From Macrophomina tecta (taxonomy: Eukaryota; Ascomycota; Dothideomycetes; Botryosphaeriales; Botryosphaeriaceae), in assembly GCA_024180945.1 (NCBI GenBank), contig JAKSGN010000037.1, positions 2,919,501-2,983,500 on the forward strand: a DNA stretch of 64,000 nt. Reading direction: 5' to 3'. The notes below the pieces were generated by a model. It did no database searches, was not told the DNA's origin, and saw nothing but the letters and a program-made list of their open reading frames with translations. Positions within the stretch are counted from its first letter, which is position 1, and each line of letters opens with the position of its first letter. This document shows positions 44,201-57,689 of this stretch, one piece after another. The position numbers were made by a program, and so were the translations under genes.

Positions 44201-45250
44201 TAATAAGTATCGCGTAGGTCTAGTTTAGTAAAGATCTTTACGGTGCTTAGACGGTCTAGTAGCTCGCTACTAGTAGTATAGAATAGCTATTTTTAACCGT
44301 AACCTTATTTAGGCCCCTATAATTTATATATAACTATATAGTGCCGTCTACCTTAGGGGTAAAGAGAATAGGCGCGCCTGTAGGCGACTTACTATATCTA
44401 ATCTACCCCCATTCCAAGGCCTTATTAATATATTCCCTAAGGATTCGTAGTTTGGATTAGAAGAGTCTATATAGGGGTATTAACGGTGGCTTAGAACCTA
44501 TAACGAGATTAATAGTATAATCGAACTTAGTATATTATAGTAGCTTAGTAGCTTATTCGTCTAAAAATACGTCTAAGTACTCTCTATAAGTATCTAGAAT
44601 CTCGTCGCGGACCTCTTTAGCTATCTTAGCTAGTAGTACGTCTACTAAACTGGCGAGTTTCTTATACGGTTCGTATACTCTTTAGATACGGGAGTATAGC
44701 CTCTATAGATAAAAGAGAGTTTAGTTAGGTAGAAGTTCTTTTAGATTTTAGTTACTTCTATTCTACTTCTTACGTGCGTTTAGTATGCTTTTCGCCCGTA
44801 AGAGGGCTATAAAAGAGTTAAAGTTATTTCTTTAACTTTTTAGATTACCCGTAGGCGAGAGCTAGTAGTTAGACGGCTAGAGAAAGTAAATAGGCTTCCC
44901 TAGTTCTAAGTTCTAAAATAATTTAGTAGCGCTTACTAGATATATACGCTTTAGCAAGTTTATACTCTAGTAAAATGTTTCTCTTCTAAAATCGATAACC
45001 GGCTCGGTAGCCCTAAGCTAGAGTATATTAAGTATAGTATTATAGCCCGTAAATGAGCTACTCTAGTAAGGTTGGGGTTTAGTAGTACGTATAGCGCCCC
45101 CCGAGTCGCACGTAGTAATCCCTATATAATAAGAGTTATGTAATGTAACGGTAGTATTATTAAGAAGGTGGGTAGACGGCCTAGTACTAGCTTATATATT
45201 TTATAAGGTAAGTCGCTCTACGTATTTAAGAAATACGAGGTTTAGGTTAT
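41250..45250 (-). pseudogene. Gypsy C pol with chromodomain, RIP-mutated
   Basis: Minus-strand reading shows reverse transcriptase with VVYLDNILIY near 44045-44020 (catalytic YxDD reduced to YLDN) followed by EHVKR. RNase H lies below it, then the integrase, then integrase tail motifs (KLDNRYLGLFQILEK, FNVILLEAY). At about 41540-41340 is a chromodomain-like segment (LQYLVKQLGQPYKHNE). Many stops are TAG from former Gln or Trp codons. The order is that of chromovirus Gypsy elements, in which the chromodomain directs integration to heterochromatin. Confidence 0.75.
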
Positions 45251-46620
45251 AACTATAATCTATTAATACTCGAATTTTAGTAGAACCGGATAGGGTTTCT
45301 ATCGAAGCGATAATTTCTATACGTTTTAAACTATCTCCCGTTTAAGGCCCTAACCGTAAAAAGAAGAGAGAAGCGATTAGGGCTTTTCTTTTCTCGAGTC
45401 TTACTTATCTTTATAGTTTACCTAGTTAGCGTAGCCTTTAGCCTACTTTTCACCTACGTTCGGGGTACTAGATCTATACGAATCGCCTACGTTCTTTAGA
45501 GAAGCTAAAGCTTCGGATCTTTAGTTCCCTTTAGCCTTCTTACTATTTCTAAAACCCTTATAGGGACCGTTGCGTTCTAGGCTAGAGGTAGTAAAAGGGC
45601 GCTTAGTCTCCTGCGACTACTACTCGTCCTCGCCCTTTTTATAGGGCCTCGTTGCCTCTAGTGTTTACTTAACGTATTAGATTTTAGCTACTAAATCCTC
45701 TTCTACCTATACCCTAGTAAGGAAGGACTAGCGCACGAGCTCCGTACGTATAGATAGTAGAAGCTAAGAGTAAATTTAGTTAATACGGTAATCTACGTTC
45801 TAAATCTAATACGTAAATTTATCCTCGTACGTCTTTATTTAGGTATAGAATTCTATAAACTTCTAGCCCTCCTTTATTACTATAGTATAATAACTAATAG
45901 CATTGTTAAGGCGGTAGATGATAGAATTACGAATATAATTTTATACTAATATTTTAAACTTCTACTAGAGTAGTACTAGTTTCTTTTAGTTTATTAGACG
46001 TCTTTAGACGTGCTAGAAGAGGGTCTTATATTTAAATAGCCCTTTAGTAGCCTAAAGAGTTCTTCTAAGGTAGTTTTTATCTGCCCGATATATGCCGAAA
46101 CGTGTCTCTACCGTATTCGTCTATAAGTTATATAAGCCCTAAGTAAGGCCTTCGAGTTTTAGAGGTAGGTTTCTTACGAGAAGATCGAGTCACTTTTCGC
46201 TATTATCTATTCTACTTTCCGTATACGTTTCGCCTGCATTTAGCGTAGAGACGGTAGATAGTTTATTATTAAGGGCCGCTTATAGCTATTATAGAACCTT
46301 AACACGGTTAAGGTGTTCTAGGAGCTTAGCTTCCGATATACCTTTCGTAGATGCGCTATATAAGCGTTATAGTTCGTCAATAGCTATAGGCATCTCTAGT
46401 TCGGCCGCGTCACCTATTAGGTATTTAACGCCCTAGGCGCTTCTATCGACGATTAGCGTTTAATAGCCTTTGGGGGTTAATAAGCTTATTTCTATTTATT
46501 CGCCTCGAGTATTTAAACGGCTTTGTTAGCCCCTTATTTCTATTATTATAAAATTATTCTTTTTATCGGGATCGTCGGAATTATTATATATAGCCCTTTA
46601 AGGCCGGCTGCTTTTCCAAA
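45250..46620 (-). pseudogene. Gypsy C gag region, RIP-mutated
   Basis: The position between the 5' LTR (46642-46834, minus sense) and pol places gag here. Translation is broken by many stops and I could not read a clean capsid motif; the call rests mainly on position. Confidence 0.45.
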
Positions 46621-46641
46621 AAGAATTAAGAAAGATTCGAT

Positions 46642-46834
46642 TATAAGTAAATAGGCTAGTTATAAGTAGAAAGCCTTTAGAAGGGTCGTATATTCTTAGA
46701 TACGAATTCTTAGTAGTATAGAATTTACTCCTTAGTGGCATTATATACTGGGGGCCCGTGCATAGCACGTAATAAGCACGTAAAACGCATAGTATAAGTA
46801 CCCTAAGGGTATACTAGGGCCTATTATTCTAACA
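46642..46834 (-). repeat. Gypsy C LTR, right copy (5' LTR)
   Basis: 193 bp, starts TATAAGTAAATAGG and ends CTAACA. Followed by the CCTAT duplication. Confidence 0.92.
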
Positions 46835-46839
46835 CCTAT

Positions 46840-49800
46840 AGAAGAGAAAAAATAGATAATATAAGTTAACTAGTAAAGATAGTAATCTAAATTAAAATAG
46901 AATTTACTCTTTATATTAGTTTTAGTTAATAAAGAGTCTTTTAGTAAAGCTCTTACTAATACTAACTATAAATATTATACTATAATAAGCTATAAGTTTA
47001 CTAAATATTATAAACTCCCGCGCATCTAAATATTTTTAAGAATACTAGATGGCTTAATACCTACTAAATAGCGAATTACGGAGATAGCCTAGATAGAAGT
47101 TAATATTAGTAGCTATAATTAAAAATAAATATTCTTCTATATTATTCTAAGGCTTACTAGCTATAATATTATACTAGGTAATCCCTAGATAGTATAAGAA
47201 AAGGTAGTATTAGACTAAAGTAAATAAATAATTATCTTTAAGAGTACTAGCTTAGTAGTTAAGTAAAATACTAATCTACCTAAGCCCTAAGAAATACTAA
47301 TTAAAGCGTATATATTTCGCTCCTTATATTAGTAATATAAGAAGAAAGAATACTAAATCTTTACTATAAACCTCGCTAATATTAATAAAGCCCTAAAAGA
47401 GAAGGCTCTAATTAATATTAAGGCTAATCTACTATACTAGATAAACTAAAAATAGTATCTTCTATTTAAGAAAAGAGAAGCTAAGAAATTACTATTCTAC
47501 TAGCCTAGTATTAATTACTATATTAAATTAGAAAAGAATACTATTAAATAAATATTAAAACTACTATAGGGGCCTCTATATAATATATTCCGTAATAAAC
47601 TCCTAGTACTTCGAAAGATGCTAAACGACTACCTTAATAAAGGCTTTATTCGGGTTAGTAACTTATCTATAGCCGCCCCTATCTTCTTTATAAAGAAACT
47701 AGGAGGGAGGCTCCATTTCTACTATAATTACTGAGCCTTAAATTAAATTACTAGGAAGGACTATTACCTATTACCGCTTATTTAGGAGATACTTAACCGA
47801 ATTAGTAAGGCTAAATAGTTTACTAAGCTCGACGTCGCTGCCGCCTTCTATAGAATACGGATTAAAGAAGGTAACGAATAGTTTACTATATTTAGAACTC
47901 GATTTAGGTTACTTAAATAGCTAGTTATCCTATTTAAATTAGCTAACACACTAAGTACCTTCTAGTAGTATATTAATTAGATGCTACGGGACTTCTTAGA
48001 TAACTTTATTTTAGCCTACGTTAATAATATTCTAATCTTTATAGATAGCTCTCGCAGGGATTATCGTAAGAAGGTTAATAAGATATTAGTTAAATTAGAT
48101 ACTATAGGTCTCTAGCTCGACCTTAAGAAATATGAGTTTAAAGTCTAGTTAAGAAAGTACCTTAGTTATATAATTAAGGCTAGTAAGGATATTTAAATAG
48201 ATCTAAAGAAGGTTTAAGTAATCTAAGAATAGATAGCGCTAACTACTATTAAAGAAGTATAAGGCTTTCTTAGATTTACTAACTTCTATAGGCAATTTAT
48301 TAAGGGATTTTCTAGTCTAATGCACCCTCTAATTACGCTTACTAAGAAGGGTACGGTTTTTTAATAAAATAAAGAGTCTAACACGGCTTTTAAGAAGCTA
48401 AAAAAAACTTTTATTACTATACTAGTACTAATATAATTTAACCTAGAATAAGAAATAGTTCTTATAATAAACTTCTCTAGATACTATACTAGTAGTATTC
48501 TTTAGTAATATAATAATAACGGCTTTCTATACCCTATAGTATTCTTTTTAAAAAAGAATCTTTTTGCTAAATATAACTATTTAATTTATAATAAGGAACT
48601 ACTCGCGATAGTTAAGTATCTATACTAATAGAATACTAAATTAAAGGGGTTTAACTAGTTTAAAATCCTTACTAATTATAAGAACCTAAAATACTTTACT
48701 ACTACAAGAAGGCTATCTAAAAAATAAATTTAGTAGTAAAGAGAACTTAGCTAATTTTTCTTTATAATTAAATATATATCTAGAATAACTAATAGATTAG
48801 TAGATATGCTTACTAGACGGGATTAAGATCTATCTATGTAGAATATAGATTAAAGACTTAAGTAAAGAATAGCCTAGCTACTACTACTAGCCTATTAAGA
48901 ACTTATCCTTAATACTAGACTAGTAGAAGACCCTAAAAAATAAGAGAATTAGAATTATAAAGACTTACTATTAACGAACTAAGATAATACTAGGCGGATA
49001 CTACTAGAATAATATAGATACGACTAGACCCTTTAAGATTAATAGTAAGAGATATAGTATTAGAATAATATTCTAAATTAACTAAAGAAGATAGTCTAAT
49101 AAGGAAATAGAATATTTTTCCTAGACTTATCTAATAAGATTAAGGTATTGGTATCTAAATACTTATTAAATAACTAAGAAAACCTCCTATTTAGAAAAAG
49201 AAAGTAGGTACTAGATTTAAAACCATTACGAATATAAATTATCTAGAAGATATATGACTTACTCTTTATAGTATACCTAGGACGAATCGAGATAGTTAAT
49301 TTTATAGTAAGGTAATTCTTTTAGCCGGGATTTATTAATGATATCTAGAGGTTCTACTAAAACTATAACACCTATAGTAGAACTAAGATCTAGAGAGATA
49401 GAAAATAAGAACTTCTTAAACTACTACTAGTACTAGATAGATAGTAGTATAAAATCTTAATTAACTTTATTAGGCTACTTCTATTAAGCAACGACTACGA
49501 GATACTTATAGTAATAACTAAGTAATTAGGTAAAGAAGTTATTTTTAAGGCATATATAAATCTAAAAATAAAAACTATTGTAAGGCTTTTTATTAGTCGC
49601 TTCTACTAGGATTATAAAATACTAGTAACTATTATATTAGATAGAGAAATGTAATTTATTAGTCTATTATAGTAATAGATCTATTAGTTACTTAAGATTA
49701 AATAATAGATATTAACTATATATTATTCTTAAACAGATGGTTTAATGGAATAAATAAATACTAAGATAGTATAAAAGCTAGCCTTATTTATAGATTACTA

Positions 49801-50540
49801 TTAATATAATTAGATAGACTAGTTACTAGTTATCTAGCTAGTACTAAATGGAAAAATATTAATAGTTATTTAGATAAGCTTCTTTTTTCTCTTTTATAGT
49901 TATTACTTCGAGCTGCTCGAGTTATTTAAAAACGTATAGCTAAGTAGCTAGTAGAGGTAGTCTCTAGTAGCTAAGACCGAGGCTATTATTATAAAGATTA
50001 AGAAGGTTATAGATTAGATATAAGTATTAATAGTAGAGACTTAATAGAAGTAAAAACGTTAAGTAAATTAGTAATAAAACCCATTATTAGCATATAAAGT
50101 AGATGATAAAGTATAGCTAAGCCTTAAGAATCTATAAATAGACCGGCTAAGTAAGAAGCTTAATAATAAAATAGCTAAATTTACTATTACTAAGATAATT
50201 GGATTCTATAACTATAAACTAGATATATCTAGTATAGTCTATAACGTCTTTAATATAGACCTTCTTAGACTAGCTAGAACGGACTCTTTACTAAGCTAGA
50301 TTTAAGATAATTACTAGCCACTACCTATTTAAGTAGATAGCTAAGATGAATAGATAGTAGAAGTAATCCTAGGTAAATAAATAGCTAAGAAACTAGGGTA
50401 ATAGCGGTACTAGCTATAGTATTAAGTTAAATAGAAAGGCTATATAAGGCCTTTATAGAAGCCTATAACTACTCTTAAGAATATAATAGTACTAAATATC
50501 TATATAGAGAAAAAGAAAAAGAAAAGATAAGTAGTTTAGC
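46840..50540 (+). pseudogene. Gypsy B pol with chromodomain, RIP-mutated
   Basis: The reverse transcriptase segment at about 47.6-48.2 kb reads DNFILAYVNNILIF (YxDD changed to YVNN by G-to-A). Then come KYEFKVQLRKYLSYIIKA, the [18 protein letters not shown] connection quoted by its core FTNFYRQF, and RNase H (NKELLAIVKYLYQQ). Integrase follows at about 49.4-50.0 kb. At about 50.36-50.51 kb is a chromodomain-like tail (QRYQLQYQVKQKGYIRP). Stops are almost all TAG at expected Gln or Trp sites. Inactive. Confidence 0.8.
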
Positions 50541-51005
50541 CTAGCTAAAGCTAGGCTTAATCTAGATAATATTAATTCTTTCCGTTAACTTATAGAGAAT
50601 AGTAACCTATTAGAGTCGACTCTATAAGATAGCTACCTATTAGAGTAGCCTAGTACTAGGTTACCTAGTCGGGTATTATAGACTACTAGATAGAATTTGC
50701 TAGCGCTAGATAATCTTCTTTCTATTAATTAATAGGCCCTTAATTTAATAACTAGCTAACTTAATTTTATAGTTTCTAGTCGACTCCGAGATGTTACTAC
50801 CTTAATATAGTTATATATAATATATATATTACTAGTTAGCTAAGTTTTTAACTATACTATATAGCTATTATTAAATATTAGAGTTACTGTTTTACCTTAT
50901 ATACCCCCTTAAATAATAAAAAAACGACTGCCCCGACTAAGAATTAAACTTAGAATAAACTAAAAAAGAAAAAAAGAGGGGAAAAAAGAGAAAAAAGAGG
51001 GGTAA

Positions 51006-51244
51006 TATTATAGTCTAGAAGCCTAGTAATAAAGAAAGCCTTAGAGAAACCTTAGCTATAACTAACGAATAGATATATACCTATATAGGTATAAGTATTA
51101 TATAACTTTACTTAATTTATATATTTAAATAGACTCTACTTTCTTTTCTCTTTTTTTTTTCTTCTTTTTCTTTTCTTAAGTTTTAGCTTCTTATATGTAG
51201 TATAATAAATCTTTTAGTAATTATTCTAAGGTTAAGCCTTAATT
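51006..51244 (+). repeat. Gypsy B 3' LTR
   Basis: 239 bp, starts TATTATAGTCTAG (TG changed to TA). Preceded by a long purine tract and followed by the ATAAT duplication. Confidence 0.9.
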
Positions 51245-51249
51245 ATAAT

Positions 51250-51448
51250 TTACTATAATCTAACTAAATATTCTATATATATAGACTATACTCGTTTATA
51301 GTAGATAGAATTCTTATAGTTAACTAATTAATTAATTTTTATCTTAATATTATATATAACTCTTTTCTATCTACTACTATAGCCCCCTAAAAGCCTATAC
51401 TATCTAATAATACACCCGATCTTTTCTAGAAAAAGTAATAATATAATA
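51250..51448 (+). repeat. Gypsy A 5' LTR, second part
   Basis: Continues the 5' LTR of A after the insertion of B. It aligns to the last 199 bp of the 3' LTR and ends ATATAATA. Confidence 0.9.
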
Positions 51449-53200
51449 CTTTAACTATTATTCTATAGACACTGGAGATAATTACCTAGTAAAGAATACT
51501 AACTATAAATAACGAGAATTTTCTACTCTAGTATAACTCCTAAGAAAAAGATATATTTATAACTAAAAAATAACCCCCGCCCTAACTTTAATCTTAAGAC
51601 CCTATATAGGTCCTATATAGGTTTATCTAGAATCTTTAAGCTACTATATAGTACCTCGAACTTGGCTAATAAAAGTAATTTAAATAAATAGCTTACCTAT
51701 TCTAAAACCTAACTTCTATAACTATCTATCCGATATAGACCCCAATAACTAACTAGAAAATTATATAAGAACTCGCCTTAAATTCTAAACTTATAGACCT
51801 AGTTATACCTCTAGCCTTTAAACTAAAAATTAAGGCCTCGAATATATTTAATAGAGCTAGAGAATAACTAAATAAATTTCTAAAATAAATCTAAATATAC
51901 TTCTATATATATTAAACCTTCTTTTAAGATAATATCTAGAAGATACTATTTACTAGCTTCTATCTAAGAGGTAATACTACTAGATAGTTTAAACTATACT
52001 AGATTAACTAGAACCGTGCTAAGCTATATAAAGAAACTAAAGAAATTATTAATAATTTTAAAAAATTTACTAAGGTATTACGTACTATATTTAATAATAA
52101 GAATTACTACTAAAATGCTACCTATTAAATTTACTATCTAAAATAAACTAGATTAGCCACCGACTATACTATTTAGTTTTAACTATACGTCTTATATCTT
52201 AAATAGAATAATGAGGTCTTATATATACTCTACTATGAGAAACTTAAGAACTATATTAAGAATAAATTTACCTATACTAAGCTATCTACTACGTACTAGA
52301 AAATAGTACGTACTATAATTTAGATTAATTTACGTATATATAATCGCTTTTAGAAGACGAGAAGATTTTTTAAAAATACTACTAATACTATCTAACCCTA
52401 TAATAGTCTACTACTAGGAAACCCTATAAATCTAAATACTAATTAACGAAGAACCCCTTAGCTAGCGCTAAAAGAAAAATAATACTAATATAAAAAAAGT
52501 CTTTACTTCTACTATAGAAAGTATAGATATATTAGTAAAAACTATCTAGATAAGTAGACTAGTAATTAATAAACTAATAATAAAAACACTATCTTAGTTA
52601 CTAAAGAATAATTTAAAACTTCTAATTATAATACTCTCTACTAGTCTATTTATAGTATCGAAGCCTACCTAACTTACTAAAAAGCTAAGAATATTAGTAA
52701 ATACTATCTAAAAAACTAGAAATGCCTATTAAACTAGAGCTATAGTAGGTAAGCCCTCTACTCTATAGAACTATAGTAGTATTAACTAAAAATACTATAA
52801 AATATCTACTAGAGAATAAAGGAAACTCTATAAAATATAAAAACTACTAGGTTATTATAATAAAGATTAATAAATACCGAGCGCTTATTCTTATTAACTT
52901 AGTATTATAAGAAAACTACATCTTAAACTAATTTATAGAAAAAGCTAATCTAAAGCCCTAAGAAAAAAAACTAACCCTATTAGCTAAGAATAGTTAATAA
53001 ATTATTTAGCTTCTTTAGAGATAGAAAAGTAATTATTAAAACCCTAAAACTAATTCTTAAATATAAAGACTATAAAGAACGTATCTATCTAAACGTTACT
53101 AAGATTTCTAAGTATAATATTATTCTTAGTATCCCTTAGTAAAAGAAATAGAAAGTATAATATAACTAGAATAATAAAGAAATTATTCTTAAGTCTAGAG
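51449..53200 (+). pseudogene. Gypsy A gag, RIP-mutated
   Basis: With TAG read as Gln, a capsid-like segment appears at about 51.83-52.15 kb (NKFLKQIQIYFYIYQ, FTSFYLRGNTTRQFKLY). A decayed zinc knuckle lies near 52.5 kb (CFYYRKYRYISK, Cys and Gly turned to Tyr and Arg). A protease-like region may begin after 52.85 kb. No frame is intact. Confidence 0.65.
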
Positions 53201-56200
53201 AATAAAATTAAAAAGAACTAAAATAAAAATTATATACTATAGCTATATCTATTACCTATATAAGCCTAATCTCAAAAGCTATACTAGAAAAAATATAAAA
53301 AAAAAAGTAAGTAATTAAAATAATATAGTATTACTCTACTACTATAAATAAAGAATAAACCTAATAAATTAGTACTACTAGACGAGAAGAACTAGACTAC
53401 TTAATACTTATAGAGAAAGATAATTCTACTAGAATATATAAAAAGTATCTTAATAGTATTTCTAAGAAATACTACTAGTTTAAAAAAATTTTTAGAGAAA
53501 AGATTAAAGATATACTACTAAAATACTAACTATAAAACTACAAGATTAATCTAAAACTAAATATTAAACTTTAATTTAGGTTATTATACCTAATTTTAGA
53601 AAAAGAATTATAAGTAATAAGAAAATACCTAGATTTATTATTAAAGAAAGAATATATTCGACTCTTTTAGTTTTTAGTAGAATTACTTATTCTCTTTATA
53701 CTAAAACTAGAAGATAAGTTATATCTTTATATAAATTATAAATGTTTAAATAATATTACTATTAAGAACTACTACCCTCTATTTTATATTAATAAACTAA
53801 GAAATTACCTTTTAGAAGTATAGTTTTTTACTAAACTAAATTTATAGAATAGATATTACCTTATTTAAATTAAAGAAGAATATAAATAAAAAACTATATT
53901 TTAAATCTAATATAGCCTATATAAATATTTAGTAATATTTTTTAGATTTACTAATATTTCTACTATATTCTAAGCCCTCGTTAGTTATATTTTATAGAAA
54001 TATCTAAATAGATTCTATATAGCTTACCTTAATAATATTCTAATTTACTCGAAAATCCTAGAAGAATATAAGAAATATATATTTAAGATTCTTTAGAAAC
54101 TACTTAAATATAGCGTCTTAGTTAAACTAAAAAAATATACCTTCTATATCTAGAAGGTTAAATTCCTAGACTTTATTATCGAACTATAAAAAGTAGTTAT
54201 AGACCTAAGAAAGATAGAAAATATTCTAAAATAGCCTAAACTAAAAAATATTAAAGAAGTATAAGTCTTTTTAAGATTTACTAACTTCTACTAGTGGTTT
54301 ATTAAATAATACTTTTATATAGCCGAACTACTAATTCGACTTATCTAAAAGAATACCTTATTCGCCTAGAAAGAACTATAATAAAAAGTATTTAACTAAC
54401 TTAAAAAGGCCTTTATAGAAGCCTTTCTATTAATTATATTTAATTTTAATAAGCCTCTTTATCTTAAAACTAATATATTTAACTATACTATTAGTGCTAC
54501 TCTTAGCTAGTTAGATAATAAGAAAAGATTATACTCTACTACATATTACTTTTATAAAATATTACCTATAGAACTTAACTATAAGATATATAATAAAGAA
54601 CTACTCGCGATTATTATAGTATTTAAAAAATAGTAATATTACTTTAAGAAAGCTAACTATAAAATTATAATATATTTAAATTATAAAAATCTAAGATACT
54701 TTATAACTACTAAGATATTAAATAAAAGATAAGTATAATAGATAGAATAACTTACTCTCTTCTACTTTAAAATCTACTACTATAAAGAAAACAAAAATAG
54801 TAAGATAAATATACTTAGCCATAGAGCCGATTATATAAAAGAAAAGCTAAAATTATTACTAGTAGTACTTAGATAAAATAATAATAGTATATTAGACCCT
54901 AACTGCTCCTAAATTATCGAAGAACTCGACGTACTATAAAAAGAATAAATACTAGTATTTATTATAAGACTAAAAAGCCTTATTAATAATAATAAGCTCT
55001 TAAGAGCCCTAATATATAAATAAAAAATTTAAAAATAATAAAAAACTATAAAATAAAGAATTTATACCTATACTAGAAGAAACTATAAAAGAAGTAGTAA
55101 ATAAAAAAGAAAATAATACCGCTACTTAAAAATAAATTATCTAAAAAAAATATAATAATAACCTACTATTTTAGAAACTACTATAATAAATAGATACTTT
55201 TAAATATAATAACCCCGACCTAGTCTAAGATTATAGAGGTAATATACTATTCTATAAAAAAATCTATATACTAATACCTCTATATAAATGACTAACTAAG
55301 AAATACTATAAATTTATAGTTTATAAATACCCGGAAATAATAAAAATCTTAGAATAACTTATAAGATACTTCTATTTTCTCTAAATAAGAAAAATAGTAG
55401 AAAAAGTTATCTAGGAATATAATAAATATATAAAGAATAAAATAGTATAATATATACTATATAAATAGCTATAGCTTATTATAATACTAACTAAACCCTA
55501 GAAATTAATTATAATAGACTTTATTACTAATCTACTAATTTTAGTAGACTTTGTAACTAAAATATAATATAATATTATTCTAGTTATCGTTAACCGTCTA
55601 ATAAAATAGATATACTTTATTTCTTATAATAAGAAAATTAAAGTAGAGGGCTATACTTACCTCTTTTTTAGATATATTTTTACCTACTATAGAATGTCTA
55701 AGAAACTAATCACGGACTAGAATTTATAATTTAGAGCTAAGTTCTAGTAAACCTTAGTCTATAAACTAGGAACTAAATATAAGATATTAATAATAGTATA
55801 CCTATAAACTAATAAATAAATAAAATAAATTAACTAAATACTAGAGTAGTATCTAAGATTCTATTTAAACTATAGATAAAATAACTAGGTTGAACTTCTA
55901 TTACTAGCCTAATATATATATAATAGTATATTAATAAAAGCTATATAAACTATGCTCTTTTACGCTAACTATAGTTTTAACTCTACTATCTTTAGAGAAT
56001 TCTAGATCTATAAAGTACTTACCTAAAAAGCTATACTTAGGGTAGATTAGCTACGCGAATTATACTAAGAACTAGCTTAAGATATTAAATTTACTATATA
56101 CTAAATAGCTATATACTATAATAAATAGCGCTAGGCATCGCTACTTTTAAAGAAAAAAAATAAAGTCTAGCTTCTTAGAAAAAATATTAAAACTATATAA

Positions 56201-56700
56201 TCGAATAATAAATTAGACTATAAAAAAATAAAATTCTATTAAATTAAGAAAAAGCTTTTATCTATTTTCTTTAAACTTAAATTACTAGAATAAGTAGATA
56301 TATATCTAGTTTTTTATATCTTCTTACTTGAACCTGTATATAGTAATACTAAACCCGATTTAGAAATCGAAATATATTCTAATAATACTAATAGAAAATA
56401 GCTAGTAGAAAAAATTCTTTATAAAGACTAGATTAATAGTTAATATAAATATCTTATTAAATAGAAAAAAATAGACCCCGCTAGAAATTCTTAGAAATTT
56501 TTATAGAAACTAGTCTTTTATCTTAACTATAAAGAACGTATCTAGAAATACTACTAATAAAATTCTAACTACCTAAACCTAGAATATTCTCTTACGATGT
56601 AAAATCTAGAGAAAATATTAAGAATATCTAAAACTAGTCTACTAGTATCTTTCGAAAAACTGCCTCGTTAGAACTTACTACATTACTACTATCTAAACTT
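53200..56700 (+). pseudogene. Gypsy A pol with chromodomain, RIP-mutated
   Basis: Reverse transcriptase at about 53.63-54.18 kb includes LYLYINYKCLNNITIKNYYPL and AYLNNILIYSK (the first quoted by its core YINYKCLNN); the YxDD motif is now YLNN. RNase H follows at about 54.4-54.7 kb (NKELLAIIIVFK) and integrase at about 55.3-56.0 kb. A chromodomain-like segment lies at about 56.36-56.56 kb (VEKILYKDQ, QYKYLIKQKKIDPARNS). Nearly every stop is TAG or TAA explained by CpA-to-TpA change. Confidence 0.8.
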
Positions 56701-57305
56701 AATAGCTATATTATATATACCTTTTTAAGCTTTAGCTCCTCTAATAATAATAAACCCTAATATACTATTTTATACTTTTAATTATTAAAAAACTACTTCT
56801 ACTACTCTAAACGCTCTAAATAGGCTATAGAAGTAAGAAAGGAGTTTTAAGCTACCTTTAAAGTCTATTAAAAAGTAGATAGAACCTTAATAGTAGCTAA
56901 ACGTTTTTTATAAAGATAATCGCGCTTTTAATTAACTAAGTTTTCTATAACTATTAATAATTACTTACTAAAAACTAGAGGAACCTATAATCTTAAGCTA
57001 AAATATCCTAAATATTATAGCTACGATTCTAATAAATATACTTAGAATAACGAGAAGATAAAGTTTATAGCTTTTTTTTTTAGTAATATTTTATACTTCT
57101 TACTTGTTTTATAATAGTAACTATAGGAAGGTATAATATAACTCTTAGATAAGTAATATAAGTAGCTAAATTACAGCACTTAGTAGACTTATAACTAGAT
57201 ATTATAAAATAAGATTAGAAATAAGCAACAAAATAGATAAGAAAGAACTACTCTATATTTATAGCTTTAAACTTTTAGGCTAAAAGTTGCCTAGAGGGGA
57301 AATAG

Positions 57306-57689
57306 TATTACGATATTAGCTAGAGAAGATGGAGAAAAAATAGTCCTACTTTTTAAAAAAGACTCTAATATCTTAGAGTAGAAAATTCTTAGTTTAGATT
57401 ATACCCTAAAGAATAGAAGATAGATCTATTACCTAGTATACTAACTATAGATTACTTAACTTACTAGATTATAGTAAGCTAGCTAGTAATCTACTATAAT
57501 CTAACTAAATATTTTATATATATAGGCTATACTCGTTTATAATAGATAGGACTCTTATAGTTAACTTATTAATTAATTCTTATTTTAATATTATATATGA
57601 CTTTTTTTTATCTACTACTATAGCCCCTTAAAAGCCTACGCTATCTAATAATATGCCCGACCTCTTCTAGAAAGAGTAATGGTATAATA
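57306..57689 (+). repeat. Gypsy A 3' LTR
   Basis: 384 bp, starts TATTACGATATTAG and ends GGTATAATA. The RIP-mutated counterpart of the solo LTR at 2382-2764. Confidence 0.93.

Larger units (their letters stand above)
39678..46834 (-). mobile_element. Gypsy C chromovirus nested in Gypsy B, opposite strand
   Basis: LTRs are 39678-39870 and 46642-46834, 193 bp each, flanked by identical 5-bp duplications CCTAT (39673-39677 and 46835-46839). I count 14 differences between the LTRs, all transitions. The pyrimidine tract CTACCCCCCTCCTC just inside the left LTR is the purine tract of a minus-strand element. Coding order on the minus strand is gag (about 46.6-45.3 kb), then pol (about 45.2-41.3 kb). 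It is less AT-rich than A or B, and its reverse transcriptase motif has lost only one Asp (YLDN). Confidence 0.93.
38123..51244 (+). mobile_element. Gypsy B chromovirus nested in the 5' LTR of Gypsy A
   Basis: LTRs are 38123-38361 and 51006-51244, 239 bp each (TGTTATAG at the left start, TATTATAG at the right). Target duplications are GTAAT (38118-38122) and ATAAT (51245-51249). A long purine tract (AAAGAGGGGAAAAAAGAG) precedes the 3' LTR. gag lies at about 38.75-39.66 kb and pol at about 46.9-50.5 kb. Gypsy C separates them. Confidence 0.92.
37938..57689 (+). mobile_element. Gypsy A chromovirus, containing nested Gypsy B and C
   Basis: The 3' LTR is 57306-57689 (384 bp). The 5' LTR is split: 37938-38122 (185 bp) plus 51250-51448 (199 bp), summing to exactly 384. 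Target duplications are ATTAA (37933-37937) and GTTAA (57690-57694), the same site apart from one G-to-A change. A purine tract AGAGGGGAAAT precedes the 3' LTR. The internal region is 51449-57305. The target was a LINE ORF1. Heavily RIP-mutated, with CpA nearly absent. Confidence 0.93.
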
